A stretch of DNA of 64,000 nt from contig CM053029.1 of NCBI GenBank assembly GCA_028564925.1, positions 428,860,046 through 428,924,045 on the forward strand, read 5' to 3'. The position numbers and the translations under genes are program-made. A model generated the notes under the pieces. That model had not been told where the DNA came from, did not search any database, and saw only the letters and a program-made list of their open reading frames with translations. Shown piece by piece: positions 11,438 through 20,354 of this stretch (position 1 is the first letter of the stretch; each line of letters starts with the position of its first letter). The DNA is from Lithobates sylvaticus (lineage: Eukaryota; Chordata; Amphibia; Anura; Ranidae).

Positions 11438-12450
11438 ATGTCACACTTAGGCACGGATTTGTCTCGGGGTACCCAGGTTACGGCCGCATTACCATACATG
11501 TTTCAGAGATTGGCCCACAGCTCGTACGGATGCGGGCTCGAGTCCAGTCTTTGGCATAACTTCGGTCATTGGCCACGTATCGGTCTGAGTCCGGTCGCAT
11601 CCGGGATGCATCGATTCGCACTGATTCACCTAGCCGCTCGGCCTCCTTTCTATACATGCTCCAGAGATTAGATTCGGTTACAAGTTGCTCGGTTTGTTGA
11701 AATCTAGTCTTTGTCATGGTTTCATTTCGGTCACCATACCTCTGGGTAGGTCCGGTCGCATCCATAGATGCTCCGATCGGGGCAATCCAGACGCACGACT
11801 ACCCGGCCTCATTTCAATATATGCGCCAAGGGCGGAATCGCATCACAGGTTGCGTTCATTCTTGATTCTTGCCCCTGTCATGGTATCTAATTTCTGTCAC
11901 CTTACCACGCCCGGCAGGAATGCAGTCACTTCCCCGCACTAATTTGTGTCGGCGTGCCCTAGGCCGGCCTCATTTCAATACATGCGCCAGGGACGGAATC
12001 GCATAAAAAAAAAAAAAAAAAAAGAGAGACTTTGATTCTTGTCCTTGTCATGTTATGTCATTTCTATGTCACCTTACCACGCCCCGGCGTTAATTGGTCA
12101 CCTCCCTGTACGAATTCGCGCCGGCGTGCCCTAGGCCGGCCGCATTTCAATACAAAAAAAAAAAAAACAGAAAGGGGTTCAGTCACTAGACAGTGGCATG
12201 ATGATCAAGGTCGCTGGCACACGAGTGCTCGCGTTCCAAATGCATACTGTAGCACTTGGAGTCGGACCCGGTGGCGGCCTGGATGTCACAGTTCGGCCCC
12301 AGCGTACCCAGGCAGTTGGCCTCATTTCACGGTTGCCTCATTTCTGTACGTGCTCCAGAGTCCGGCTCACAGTCACCCCCATACGGTACGAACGGGCCGG
12401 GCCCTGTCACGGGAAGTTCATTTCAGTTAAGGCAACATGTCGTGTCAGTC
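11438..12450 (+). repeat. Degenerate repeats in the Ngaro leader
   Basis: Units containing CTCATTTCAATA(C/T)ATGCGCCA, CACCTTACCACGCCC and GTGCCCTAGGCCGGCC recur at intervals of about 150-200 bp. Two internal A-runs (12003-12021 and 12155-12168) interrupt them. No conserved protein was recognised in this leader, although long GC-rich open frames exist by chance. Confidence 0.6.
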
Positions 12451-12700
12451 ATTCGTGTTGTTATCTGTCATTTGATTCCACAGCTGTCTCGGCAGTCGAC
12501 TTAAGTCACTATCGCCTGTTGTTATCATCAACGTTGGGTTCCGTCGCTCTGGACGGCAGCAGTTTCAGGCTCTTAAATAGGTACTTTCTCTCACACTCTC
12601 TCAGGTCAGTCGGATTCAGTAGGTCCACCTGCACCAGCTTGATCAGGGTTCCAGCAGGCCCAGCCTGCAGACACGTGACCAGTCAACTAAGTAACGGGTC

Positions 12701-13870
12701 TTGGCAGCCGCCATGTCATCAGTCGGCAGCGATGACCTCACCACCCCGCTATCTCCGGCGTCAGCCTCCGAGGCTGGCAGTGTCCAGTCTCTTAGGGCAT
12801 GGACAATTCCCAGGCTGTCCGCCGAGCTGAGGCGCAGAGGGATACCCTTCTCGTCCGCGGCCAGGAAGGCGGAGCTATTCAGGCTCCTCTTCCCACCACC
12901 GGCCGCAGCAGGCTCCAGCAGCCAGCAGGCGTCTCTGGAGTCTATTTCAGCCGCCGTCGCTCAGCTACACACCCTCGTGTCTTCCCTGTCTTCCTCGATC
13001 GTTGAGGTCCAGGACAGGGTGTCTCGTCTAGAGGCCAGCCCGGCTGCCACGGTTCCGGACCCTGCGGTGGTCCCAGCCATCAGTGCACCGGCCGCAGGTA
13101 GTGAGCTTGCCACGACTACCGTTCACCCTTCCCACCTGGTGCCACCCAGCATAAGGAAGGACATTTTAGAGGGCAGAGACGTTAACCTGGCCTCACTCAT
13201 GATCTCGGTCCATGACTTGGCCGAGAACAAGGCCTACACCTGGGGGGACGTCTCGGTGGTTTTGAAGGCAAAGGATCCGAGGCTCAACAGAAAGCTCACG
13301 GTGCCCGAGTTCACGCTCGCTTTCGGCATGTTCAGGGACGTGCTGTGCTCAGCCTCCCCCGGCAGGCGGGAGGAACTGGACCTCTACCTCCATTTGATCG
13401 TAGACCTGGGCCACAAATACGGTGGCTCAGCGTTCTACGATTATCATCGGTCCTTCTTGGTCAAAGCCGCGGCCAGATTCTTACAGTTCCATTTGACAAC
13501 GGACTGGAGCGTAGTGGACACTGAGTTGTTCTGCCGCCACTTTGCGGGTCTACGCTCCCCGCTATGTGCTGTCTGTCAGTCAGCGTCCCACACCACGCCA
13601 CGCCACGTCTGGTGTGCCAACATAGCCTCTGTCCATCCGATAGCTAGCACGGCCTCTACCAGCACGAGCCAGGCTCAGCAGGCCCCGGCGCAAGGGCAGA
13701 AGGTGGACAAGTTGGGACGTCCGGTGCGGATGGTTGGGGGAGCCGCCATTTGCAACAACTTCAACTATGGCTCCTGCAATTTCAGCCAGTGCCGGCTCTT
13801 GCACGTTTGCACCCTATGCCAGAGGGCGCACCCCAGGGTCCTGTGTGAGGTCAAGCAGAAGAAACCGTGA
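12701..13870 (+). CDS. Gag-like ORF of the Ngaro element
   Basis: Open for 389 codons. The N-terminal part has a SAP-like helix-extension-helix (residues about 30-70) followed by a predicted coiled coil (about 80-112, with VQDRVSRLEA). A central globular region follows, and the C-terminus is cysteine/histidine-rich (about residues 345-385, with FNYGSCNFSQC and VCTLCQRAHPRVLC), the zinc-knuckle-like tail usual in DIRS/Ngaro first ORFs. It presumably binds the element RNA in the cytoplasm. The RT ORF begins 36 bp downstream. The start is the first methionine after the leader, in good context (GCCGCCATGT). Part of a fossil-type mobile element, not a host gene. Confidence 0.8.
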   Translation: MAAAMSSVGSDDLTTPLSPASASEAGSVQSLRAWTIPRLSAELRRRGIPFSSAARKAELFRLLFPPPAAAGSSSQQASLESISAAVAQLHTLVSSLSSSIVEVQDRVSRLEASPAATVPDPAVVPAISAPAAGSELATTTVHPSHLVPPSIRKDILEGRDVNLASLMISVHDLAENKAYTWGDVSVVLKAKDPRLNRKLTVPEFTLAFGMFRDVLCSASPGRREELDLYLHLIVDLGHKYGGSAFYDYHRSFLVKAAARFLQFHLTTDWSVVDTELFCRHFAGLRSPLCAVCQSASHTTPRHVWCANIASVHPIASTASTSTSQAQQAPAQGQKVDKLGRPVRMVGGAAICNNFNYGSCNFSQCRLLHVCTLCQRAHPRVLCEVKQKKP

Positions 13871-13906
13871 CTAAGCCGGGTCAATGTCCTTTGGCTCGAT
13901 GTTTAC

Positions 13907-15460
13907 TTGACCTCACACCCCACTCCGTCACTCGCCAGCTACCTCATCCGAGGTTTCACCGATGGGTTTCATACCGGGCTCATCACCCTGCCCCACTCCA
14001 CCCACGAATGTCCGAACCTGCGCTCTGCAGTAACAGATGAGCCAGCTATTGACGTCCTTCTTCAGACGGAGTTGGATCGGGACTTTATGATAGGCCCGTT
14101 CAGTCAGTCTCCCTTTAGTATCTGGAGGGTTAGCCCTATCGGGCTTGTACAGGGAAAATTTTCAAATAAAAAACGTCTGGTGTATGATCTGTCAGCGCCT
14201 CATTCTTCCGTCGTTCTCAGTCTCAACTCGCTCATTCCCTCCGAAGAGTTCTCACTGAAGTACGCTTCGGTAGACATGGCCATCCAGGCCATTCTCAGGA
14301 CTGGGGTGGGTGCTTGGCTCTCGAAGGCGGACATATCTGACGCCTTCAAGCTGCTGCCCATACATCCTTCCCTGTGGTGCTGGCACGGCACCAAGTGGAG
14401 GGAGCGATATTATTTCGCGATCAAATTGACCTTCGGGTCTAAGAGTAGTCCTTGGTTATTTGACAAATTTGCGGAGACCCTGGCGTGGATCCTTCTCCAC
14501 GAGGCACAGTGCCACGAGGTCATCCATTATTTGGATGACTTCCTTCTGATAGAACCACCCGGGGCTCCCCCAGGGGACCTTGGAAAGTTGAGGACGGTTT
14601 TCGACAATCTGAACGTCCCCATAGCGGAACACAAGGTTGACGGCCCGGAGCACAAGATCACGTTCTTGGGCATCGACCTTGACACGCTCGCCATGCAGGC
14701 CAGCCTTCCTGCAGATAAGTTGGACCGTATCAGGACGGTTCTGCGAGAGTTCACCCGGGTGGGGGGATGTACTCAGAAGCAACTTCAGTCTCTCCTCGGG
14801 ATGTTGAATTTCGCTATGAGGATCATCCCCCAGGGCCGCTCCTTCGTGTCCCGGTTGCTGGTCTTCCTGTCCTACACTCAGGGCCCAGACCAGGTCATCA
14901 GGCTGGATGCAGCAGCCAGGGCAGATCTGGCCATGTGGGAACACTTTCTTAGTAATTGGAACGGTGTGTCCCTGTTCATCCCAGTAGTGTCCACGCTGTC
15001 ACCCCAGGTGGTGACCGATGCGGCGGCATCCACAGGATGCGCCGCCATTTTTGGCCATTTGTGGTTCGCCGCCCCTTGGCCTCCTCAGGCACTAGCCACA
15101 CCGGGCTTCACTACCACGTCAGCCCTCTTTGAGCTGTTCCCCATCGTAGCAGCCGCTCACCTATGGGGTCACCATTGGTCTGGACAGACTGTGGCTTTTT
15201 CGACAGACAATCAAGCCACAGCCGAGATCATCAGCAAGGGCAGGTCTAAATCCAGGCCCGTCATGTCCTTCCTCCGCAGACTGGTCCAGCTATCCCTACA
15301 ACATCAGTTCAATGTTTACTGCTCATTCATTCCAGGGAAGTTCAGCTCAGCCGCGGACGCAGTCTCCCGTTTTAACTTTATTTCTTTCTTTGAACAGATG
15401 CCAGGAGCCTACCATCTTTCAGCCACTATCCCGGATTGGTCACAACTGACCTTGGACTAG
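13907..15460 (+). CDS. Reverse transcriptase / RNase H ORF of the Ngaro element
   Basis: Open for 517 codons. The RT core shows KKRLVYDLSAPHSS (about residue 90), LSKADISDAFKLLPIHP (about 145) and the catalytic HYLDDFLLIE near residues 206-215, with the YxDD box intact. The RNase H-like domain at about 355-500 contains VVTDAAASTG and FSTDNQATAEII. This order and wording match DIRS/Ngaro polymerases. The enzyme would copy element RNA into DNA. The frame overlaps the start of the recombinase region, a known family habit. Confidence 0.88.
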   Translation: MTSHPTPSLASYLIRGFTDGFHTGLITLPHSTHECPNLRSAVTDEPAIDVLLQTELDRDFMIGPFSQSPFSIWRVSPIGLVQGKFSNKKRLVYDLSAPHSSVVLSLNSLIPSEEFSLKYASVDMAIQAILRTGVGAWLSKADISDAFKLLPIHPSLWCWHGTKWRERYYFAIKLTFGSKSSPWLFDKFAETLAWILLHEAQCHEVIHYLDDFLLIEPPGAPPGDLGKLRTVFDNLNVPIAEHKVDGPEHKITFLGIDLDTLAMQASLPADKLDRIRTVLREFTRVGGCTQKQLQSLLGMLNFAMRIIPQGRSFVSRLLVFLSYTQGPDQVIRLDAAARADLAMWEHFLSNWNGVSLFIPVVSTLSPQVVTDAAASTGCAAIFGHLWFAAPWPPQALATPGFTTTSALFELFPIVAAAHLWGHHWSGQTVAFSTDNQATAEIISKGRSKSRPVMSFLRRLVQLSLQHQFNVYCSFIPGKFSSAADAVSRFNFISFFEQMPGAYHLSATIPDWSQLTLD

Positions 15461-16395
15461 CCCCACATCTACACTCAGCTACTAACATCATCAACGCTTC
15501 GCCCGCCCGCAACACCCGTCGGGCCTACCGGACGGCCTGGAGGGCGTTTAATAAGTTCCTGCCCCATCGCCCTCGTGAATCTTCCAGCGTCAAGCAGGTT
15601 CTGGCGTTTATTGCTTATTGCCATTCTCACCTAGCACTGTCACACAGCACGATACGCCAGTACGTGGCCCGGGTGCAGCACTACTTGTCACTTCAAGACC
15701 CCGCAAGGCCTTCGGTGTTCTCCTGCCACGCAGTAAGGGCTCTACTGCGTGGAGTTTAGAAGCACCAGCCGCCAGTCAGCCCGAAGCGGCTGCCCATCAC
15801 TGGGGAGATCTTTAAGGGGATGTCTGACATCCTGGATAGGTCCCCTTTCGGTCTCCTCCTCAGCACCGTCCTGCAGGCTGCGATACACATGGCGTTTTAT
15901 GGGTTTCTACGGCCCAGCGAGTTCACTCGCAGCCACCCAGCTGGTCCAGTCTTGCATAGAAGTAATCTCTGCCGCCACCAGGATCACTACGTCCTTCACT
16001 TGGCGACGTCTAAAACTCAGCAGCGAGGTTCCGGAGTAGATATTCACCTGTACAGGACTCACAACAACTGGTGCCCAGTTGCCGTGTTAAACCGCTTGAC
16101 GGCACTGCTATCCGACAGCCCAGGGTCCAGTCCGCTTTTACCCTTTCCAGTAAAACCCCTCAACTCGTCGCAGTTCGTGCAACATGTCCGGGTCCTTCTC
16201 GGCAATCTTCAATTGGACCCCAGCCAGTACTCCGGGCATTCATTCCGGATCGGGGCGGCCACGACGGCCTCAAGACAGGGGGTACCGGACCATGTGATCA
16301 AGAAACTAGGTCGGTGGAAGTCGGCCTGCTTCTCTCGCTACATACCTAACCCACAGTCAGAGATGGCTCAGGCCTTTGCTCGACTTACTCAGTGA
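15436..16395 (+). pseudogene. Tyrosine recombinase region of the Ngaro element
   Basis: The N-terminal part has the core-binding look of phage-type integrases (NTRRAYRTAWRAFNKF, STIRQYVARVQHYL). The C-terminal part carries HSFRIGAATTAS, then LGRWKSACFSRYI, which fit the H-x-x-R and nucleophile-tyrosine motifs. The enzyme would integrate a circular cDNA without target duplication, in keeping with the flanks seen here. The coding region shows about one break in total. It ends with a stop just before an AATAAATAATT sequence that may serve as a polyadenylation signal. Confidence 0.8.
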
Positions 16396-16439
16396 CATTT
16401 ACCTTTAATAAATAATTATCCCCTACCTGAAGGTTTTTT

Positions 16440-16567
16440 CCCCCTTATTTTGGTGTACCATACGGTAGACCAAGGCACACTTTCAGGTCTATTTCATGTT
16501 GGTAAGTTTTGTGTTGTTCCTATGTGTCATCGTTACTCATGTCGTCCGTAGGGCTCTAGACCATAAA
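16440..16567 (+). repeat. Ngaro terminal repeat B1
   Basis: It begins CCCCCTTATTTTGGTGTACC and ends GGGCTCTAGACCATAAA, and is identical on inspection to B2. A2 follows with no gap. Confidence 0.9.
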
Positions 16568-16666
16568 TTGGAAGGCCGGGTACCGGCCTGAAGTTATGGG
16601 AGGAGCCCGGAGGGTATTTAAGCAGCCCAAAGGCCGCCGGTCTTTGTCGGTTTCCTGTGCGAGATA
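16567..16666 (+). repeat. Ngaro terminal repeat A2
   Basis: A copy of A1, directly joined to B1. The B1-A2 junction would represent the closed circle junction of the family's replication model. Confidence 0.9.
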
Positions 16667-16777
16667 CCCACCCACCCTCCCCTTCTAAAAGCCTCTTCCA
16701 AGTATTCTTACCCCAGTCTGAATACTCACTTCACATTATTCCATAACTACTTCTTATCATTCCTCATCTAGGGTATG

Positions 16778-16900
16778 CCCCCTTATTTTGGTGTACCATA
16801 CGGTAGACCAAGGCACACTTTCAGGTCTATTTCATGTTGGTAAGTTTTGTGTTGTTCCTATGTGTCATCGTTACTCATGTCGTCCGTAGGGCTCTAGACC

Positions 16901-16905
<5 letters not shown>
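16778..16905 (+). repeat. Ngaro terminal repeat B2
   Basis: A second copy of B1 that forms the right end of the element. A 111-bp single-copy stretch (16667-16777) separates it from A2. Confidence 0.9.

Positions 16906-16938
<33 letters not shown>
16904..16938. repeat. TA microsatellite, right flank of the Ngaro element
   Basis: A TA run that continues the left microsatellite across the insertion. Confidence 0.85.
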
Positions 16939-16940
<2 letters not shown>

Positions 16941-16954
16941 TCAGTCTATTATAT

Positions 16955-17142
16955 ACAGTATCTCGCAAAAGTGAGTACACCCCTCACATTTTATTTTTGT
17001 AATTATTTTATTAGTTCTTTTCATGTGACAACACTTTAGAAATTACACTTTGCTACAATTTAAAGTAGTGAGTTTACAGCTTGTATAACAGTGTAAATTT
17101 GCTGTCCCCTCAAAATAACTCAACACAGCCATTAATGTCTAA
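16955..17142 (+). mobile_element. Tc1-like terminal fragment
   Basis: It begins with the terminal sequence ACAGTATCTCGCAAAAGTGA and TACACCCCTCAC, then the same leader as the fragment at 9.03 kb (CAGCTTGTATAACAGTGTAA, CTCAAAATAACTCAACAC). It is cut off near 17142 before any coding sequence. It may be a second copy or a displaced piece of the first. Confidence 0.75.
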
Positions 17143-17189
17143 TTACTGTCCGTGTAAGCAGCTTAATATAGTGTGGGGCATGGACTTAG

Positions 17190-17430
17190 TCCCCTGAGCC
17201 ATGATTGGCGAAAGAGACCCGGCTTTGTGATTGGTCAAAGCATGCAGGTCAAGTGCATGCTTTGGCCAATTATCATACAGCAATGCATTGCAATCTCGCA
17301 GTGCATTATGGGGCGTTCCGCGGCACTCAAATCTGCAGCGGACGCCCCATAATGTTTGCTCTTCCGCGAACGGACGAACACCTGATGTTCGAGACGAACT
17401 TGAGTTCGACCCGAACATCAAGCTCATCCC
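17190..17430. repeat. Dispersed repeat with internal hairpins
   Basis: Contains the inverted pairs GCATGCAGG...AAGTGCATGC and GGGGCGTTCCGC...GCGGACGCCCC, and ends in a run of GAACATCAAGCTCATCCCT type. Non-coding. It resembles an abundant frog repeat, but the class is not assigned. Confidence 0.4.
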
Positions 17431-17711
17431 TATATTTTACATTATGGAGACAGTAGTAGAAAGAATCACAAATGTACTACTTTGAGTTGCTGCTGAATCC
17501 ACCAAAGTTATGAAAATGTAATATGTGATTATTTCCACCATACTGCACCATTGTCTGTAGTGTGAAAGCCCACGGGCTTTCACACTGCAGCGGTGCTCTG
17601 GCAGGACGTCAGGAAAAGTCCTGCCAGCAGCTTCTTTGGAGTGGTGAAGGAGCGGTGTGTTTACCGCTCCTCCACCGCTCCTCCACCGCTGCTCCCATTG
17701 AAATCAATGGT

Positions 17712-18190
17712 TTGCAGTTGGTATCGCATGACCTAGTATCAGCTCTTATGTGAGTACTTTCAGTTATGGCCGTTTATCTGTTTATCATCGTCCTTAATCC
17801 CTCTACCCCTCCAGTCTGTGGCTATATCAAACTATAATGGTGATCTTTTTTATCCCCTTTCTAGTATATGGATGCACTTGCTCCTGATGAGTGGATAGAA
17901 GTCCACGAAACGTTGTTGAGCTTATTTTGATGCATCCATCTCATATGTATGATTCTAGATGGTTTTTATTGCTCTACCACCCTGATATAATGTAATGCCT
18001 ACTCCATTTGAGGCACTGTGATGTACAATACTTACTTTCTGTGTCATGTTGGTAACTATCCTCAATATATATGTTGATACTTTGTATTTTTTATGCCAAT
18101 GCGTTATTATGCGTTTATATGGGTTGATCCATGCCAAATCTTTGGTCTAATAAAGAATATAATTTTTTACATATGTATATGGTTGTGTCT
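17712..18190 (+). mobile_element. PLE-type terminal unit carrying a hammerhead ribozyme
   Basis: A non-coding insertion within a MITE. From the left it holds about 150 bp of leader, the hammerhead at 17868-17939, then about 210 bp leading to GGTCTAATAAAGAATATA, a plausible polyadenylation signal and end. This hammerhead-then-AATAAA order recurs at 45.2-45.3 and (minus strand) 61.3-61.1 kb, and is the layout expected of a Penelope-like pLTR. The ends are not sharply defined. Confidence 0.5.
17868..17939 (+). ncRNA. Hammerhead ribozyme, type I
   Basis: All conserved core positions are present. CTGATGA lies at 17884-17890, stem II is GTGGA/TCCAC with a TAGAAG loop (17891-17906), and GAAA lies at 17907-17910. 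A minimal stem III of C-G plus A-U pairs closes a GUU triloop, and the cleavage triplet GTT is at 17915-17917. Stem I is closed by GCTC (17880-17883) with GAGC (17918-17921), and after an internal loop by ATGGATGCA (17868-17876) with TGCATCCAT (17931-17939). Very short stem III is usual for hammerheads of Penelope-like elements. Self-cleavage would follow 17917. The motif is complete enough to be active, but activity is unproven. Confidence 0.85.
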
Positions 18191-18496
18191 GGCTCTACCT
18201 CACGCACCTCATCTAAAGTCCCACCCTTCCCCCCTCTTTCATTGAAATCTATGGGGCTGCTCTTTAATACCGCCGGCTATTGCGGCGTATTGCCGGGGGT
18301 AAAACTCCGCTAAAAATAGCGTTTTACCGCCGCCGCTATGGGCGGTGTGGTGTGAAAGGGGTCTTAGGAAGACTCATTTTTTTAAATGTAGTAGTTTTTT
18401 GTGCAAAAACCTTTAATATTGCCATATATAGTCATGTGTGAAAGTTCTGTGAATTTAATAGGTAGTGTAGTTAAATTCCATAGTATTGTAAGTGAA

Positions 18497-19210
18497 TTAA
18501 CCACTTCAGCCCTGGAAGGATTTACTCCCTTCCTGACGAGAGCACTTTTTGCTATTCAGCACTGTGTCGCTTTAACTGACAATTGCGCGGTCATACAACG
18601 TTGCACCCAAACAAAATTGACGCCCTTTTTTTCCCACAAATAGAGCTTTCTTTTGGTGGTATTTGCTCACCTTTGTGTTTTTTTTTTTTTGCGCTATAAA
18701 CCAAAAAAGAGTGACAATTTTTGAAAAAAAAGCTATATTTTTTAATTTTTGCTATAATAAAGATCCCCTAAAGATATATAAAACATTTTTTTTTTCTCAG
18801 TTTAGGCCATTATGTACTTTTCTACATATTTTAGGTAAAAAAAAATCACAATAAGCGTATATGGATTGGTTTGCGCAAAAGTTATAGCGTGTACAAAATA
18901 GGAAACAGATTTATAGCATTTTTATTATAATTTTTTATTTATTAGTAATGGCGGCGATCTGCAATTGTTATCATGACTGCAACATTATGACGGACACAGA
19001 CACTTTTGACACAATTTTGGGACCATTGTCATTCATACAGCGATCAGTGCTATAAAAATTTACTGATTACTGTGTAAATGACAATGGCAGGGCAGGGGTT
19101 AAACACTAGGGGGTGATCAAGGGGTTTAGTGTGTCCTAGGGAGGTGTTCTAACTGTGGAGGGGATGTACTTCCACTGACATGACAGCGATCACTGCTCCC
19201 GATGACAAGG
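18497..19210 (+). repeat. TTAA-type dispersed element, partial copy
   Basis: It starts TTAACCACTTCAGCCCTGG and continues with ACTGACAATTGCGCGGTCAT and TAGAGCTTTCTTTTGGTGG, which recur at 31.05-31.94 (inverted), 33.87-36.44 and, more distantly, 37.99 kb. The right end is missing, and the copy fades near 19210. No coding capacity. The AACCACTT end and the TTAA target seen in other copies suggest a piggyBac-like target preference, but no transposase is present. Confidence 0.6.
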
Positions 19211-19265
19211 ACAAGTTTTAATCCTTCTGGTTCAATCTGTGTCTGGATTAACAGCAGTATACACT

Positions 19266-19737
19266 AAAGCCTTGTACACACGATTGGACTTTCCCGCAGC
19301 AAAGGCATATGACATAATTAGTCACGATTAAGCAACCAATTTTTGGTCCAAGAACTGCTCCTCCTCCTGTTCCTGGACTGGACTTGGGTCAATGACTCTA
19401 AGGCCAATAAAAGCATGTTCTCTCCTCCGATTCCACAACATGGCTGGTTGACGAACAGCCATTCAGAAACAAACTGAAAAGCACAAACTGAAAAGCATGA
19501 ATCAACACTCACCAAACTTCTACTAACATGAAATTTTCAGGAGCACAAAGGGTGGCGCATGACAATTGAACTTCCTCTTTATCGTCTCGTAGTACATCTA
19601 CTACGTCACTATGTTCGTGTTTGTTGGCCGACAATTGTGTACTGTTTGTATGCAAGACAAGTTCCCGGCACATGCCCTTCGGACAAAAGTCTGATGCTCT
19701 GTTGGCCAACAATCGGATCGTGTGTACAAGGCTTAAG
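19266..19737. repeat. MITE with AAGCCTTGTACACACGAT ends
   Basis: The terminal inverted repeat AAGCCTTGTACACACGAT pairs with ATCGTGTGTACAAGGCTT over at least 18 bp. Length is about 470 bp, non-coding. It shares the GTACACACGAT end type with the MITEs at 53.74, 56.46 and 62.67 kb. Confidence 0.75.
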
Positions 19738-20175
19738 ACTAGTAATCATCAATGTGATTGAAAAAGCTGAATTTTAGGTCAATAACTATGAAATATGTAC
19801 AAAGGAGCAGTTTTACTGGCCAAAAGGATTGGTATTTCTGTCCATTCAGTACTGAAATGTACATGGTTCTGCCATACAGTGCAGTCCTACTTGGCAAGAT
19901 ATAGGACCAGATCTTTCTCGGCTGCAGTTTCTCTTTTCCTTACAGGTCTCCCTACCCCCAGCCTGTGACTGGATAGTAAAGATGAAGCAACACACTAGTG
20001 AGTTCATCTCTCTATCACTCTACTCTCTCACCCTATCAGCATGCCATTGCCCTGCAGCACACCTGATTGTCTCATTGTGCTGCTTCTCATTCCCTATCTT
20101 TGGGTTGTGATGTACAGGGAATACAAGAGGTTTCTAATATGGACTGAAGCAGGTGTGTAGACCCATAAATCACCA

Positions 20176-20354
20176 AGGGGTTTATTTACTAAAGCTGGAG
20201 AGTGCAAAATCAGGTTCACTTCTGCATAGAAACCAATCAGCTTCCAGGTTTTATTGCCAAAGCTTAATTGAACAAGCTGAGGTTAAAAGCCGATTGGCTA
20301 CCATGCATAGCTTCACCAGATTCTGAGTGCACCAGTTTTAGTAGATCTACCCCC
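20176..20354. repeat. Short MITE (GGGTTTATTTACTAAA type)
   Basis: The ends GGGGTTTATTTACTAAAGCTGG and CAGTTTTAGTAGATCTACCCCC are inverted copies. The interior has ACCAATCAGCTTCCAGG and CCGATTGGCTACCATGCA. A second copy of the same family lies at 58661-58836. Confidence 0.75.

Larger units (their letters stand above)
10584..16905 (+). mobile_element. Ngaro-type tyrosine-recombinase retrotransposon, nearly whole
   Basis: The terminal arrangement is A1 (10584-10683), internal genes, B1 (16440-16567), A2 (16567-16666), B2 (16778-16905): the split direct repeats of the Ngaro/PAT type rather than classical LTRs. A1/A2 (100 bp) and B1/B2 (128 bp) show no mismatch on inspection, so the copy is very young. 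The internal genes in order are gag-like, RT/RNase H and tyrosine recombinase. The 2-kb leader (10.7-12.7 kb) is GC-rich and repetitive. There is no target duplication, as expected for integration of a circular DNA by recombinase. The element looks whole apart from about one break in the recombinase region. The closest family is Ngaro; a DIRS1 assignment is disfavoured because the terminal repeats are direct. Confidence 0.88.
17559..18366. repeat. MITE with TGTGAAAG ends, split by a hammerhead-bearing insertion
   Basis: The left end is TAGTGTGAAAGCCC and the right end is TGGTGTGAAAGGGGTCTTA. The inner parts form a GC-rich palindrome (CGCTCCTCCACCGCT, CGCCGCCGCTATGGGCGG). The centre, marked by CATTGAAATC(A/T)ATGG on both sides (near 17697 and 18241), is occupied by about 500 bp of unrelated sequence containing the ribozyme. 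Confidence 0.5.

Noticed and set aside
12032-12830. Open frames of 132 and 210 codons in the Ngaro leader.
   Set aside because: They cross repeats and poly-A runs, overlap each other in different frames, and match no family. GC-rich sequence makes such frames likely by chance.
10584-16905. Classification as a DIRS1-type element.
   Set aside because: DIRS1 types have inverted terminal repeats and an internal complementary region. Here the repeats are direct and split as A1...B1-A2-B2, which is the Ngaro/PAT pattern.
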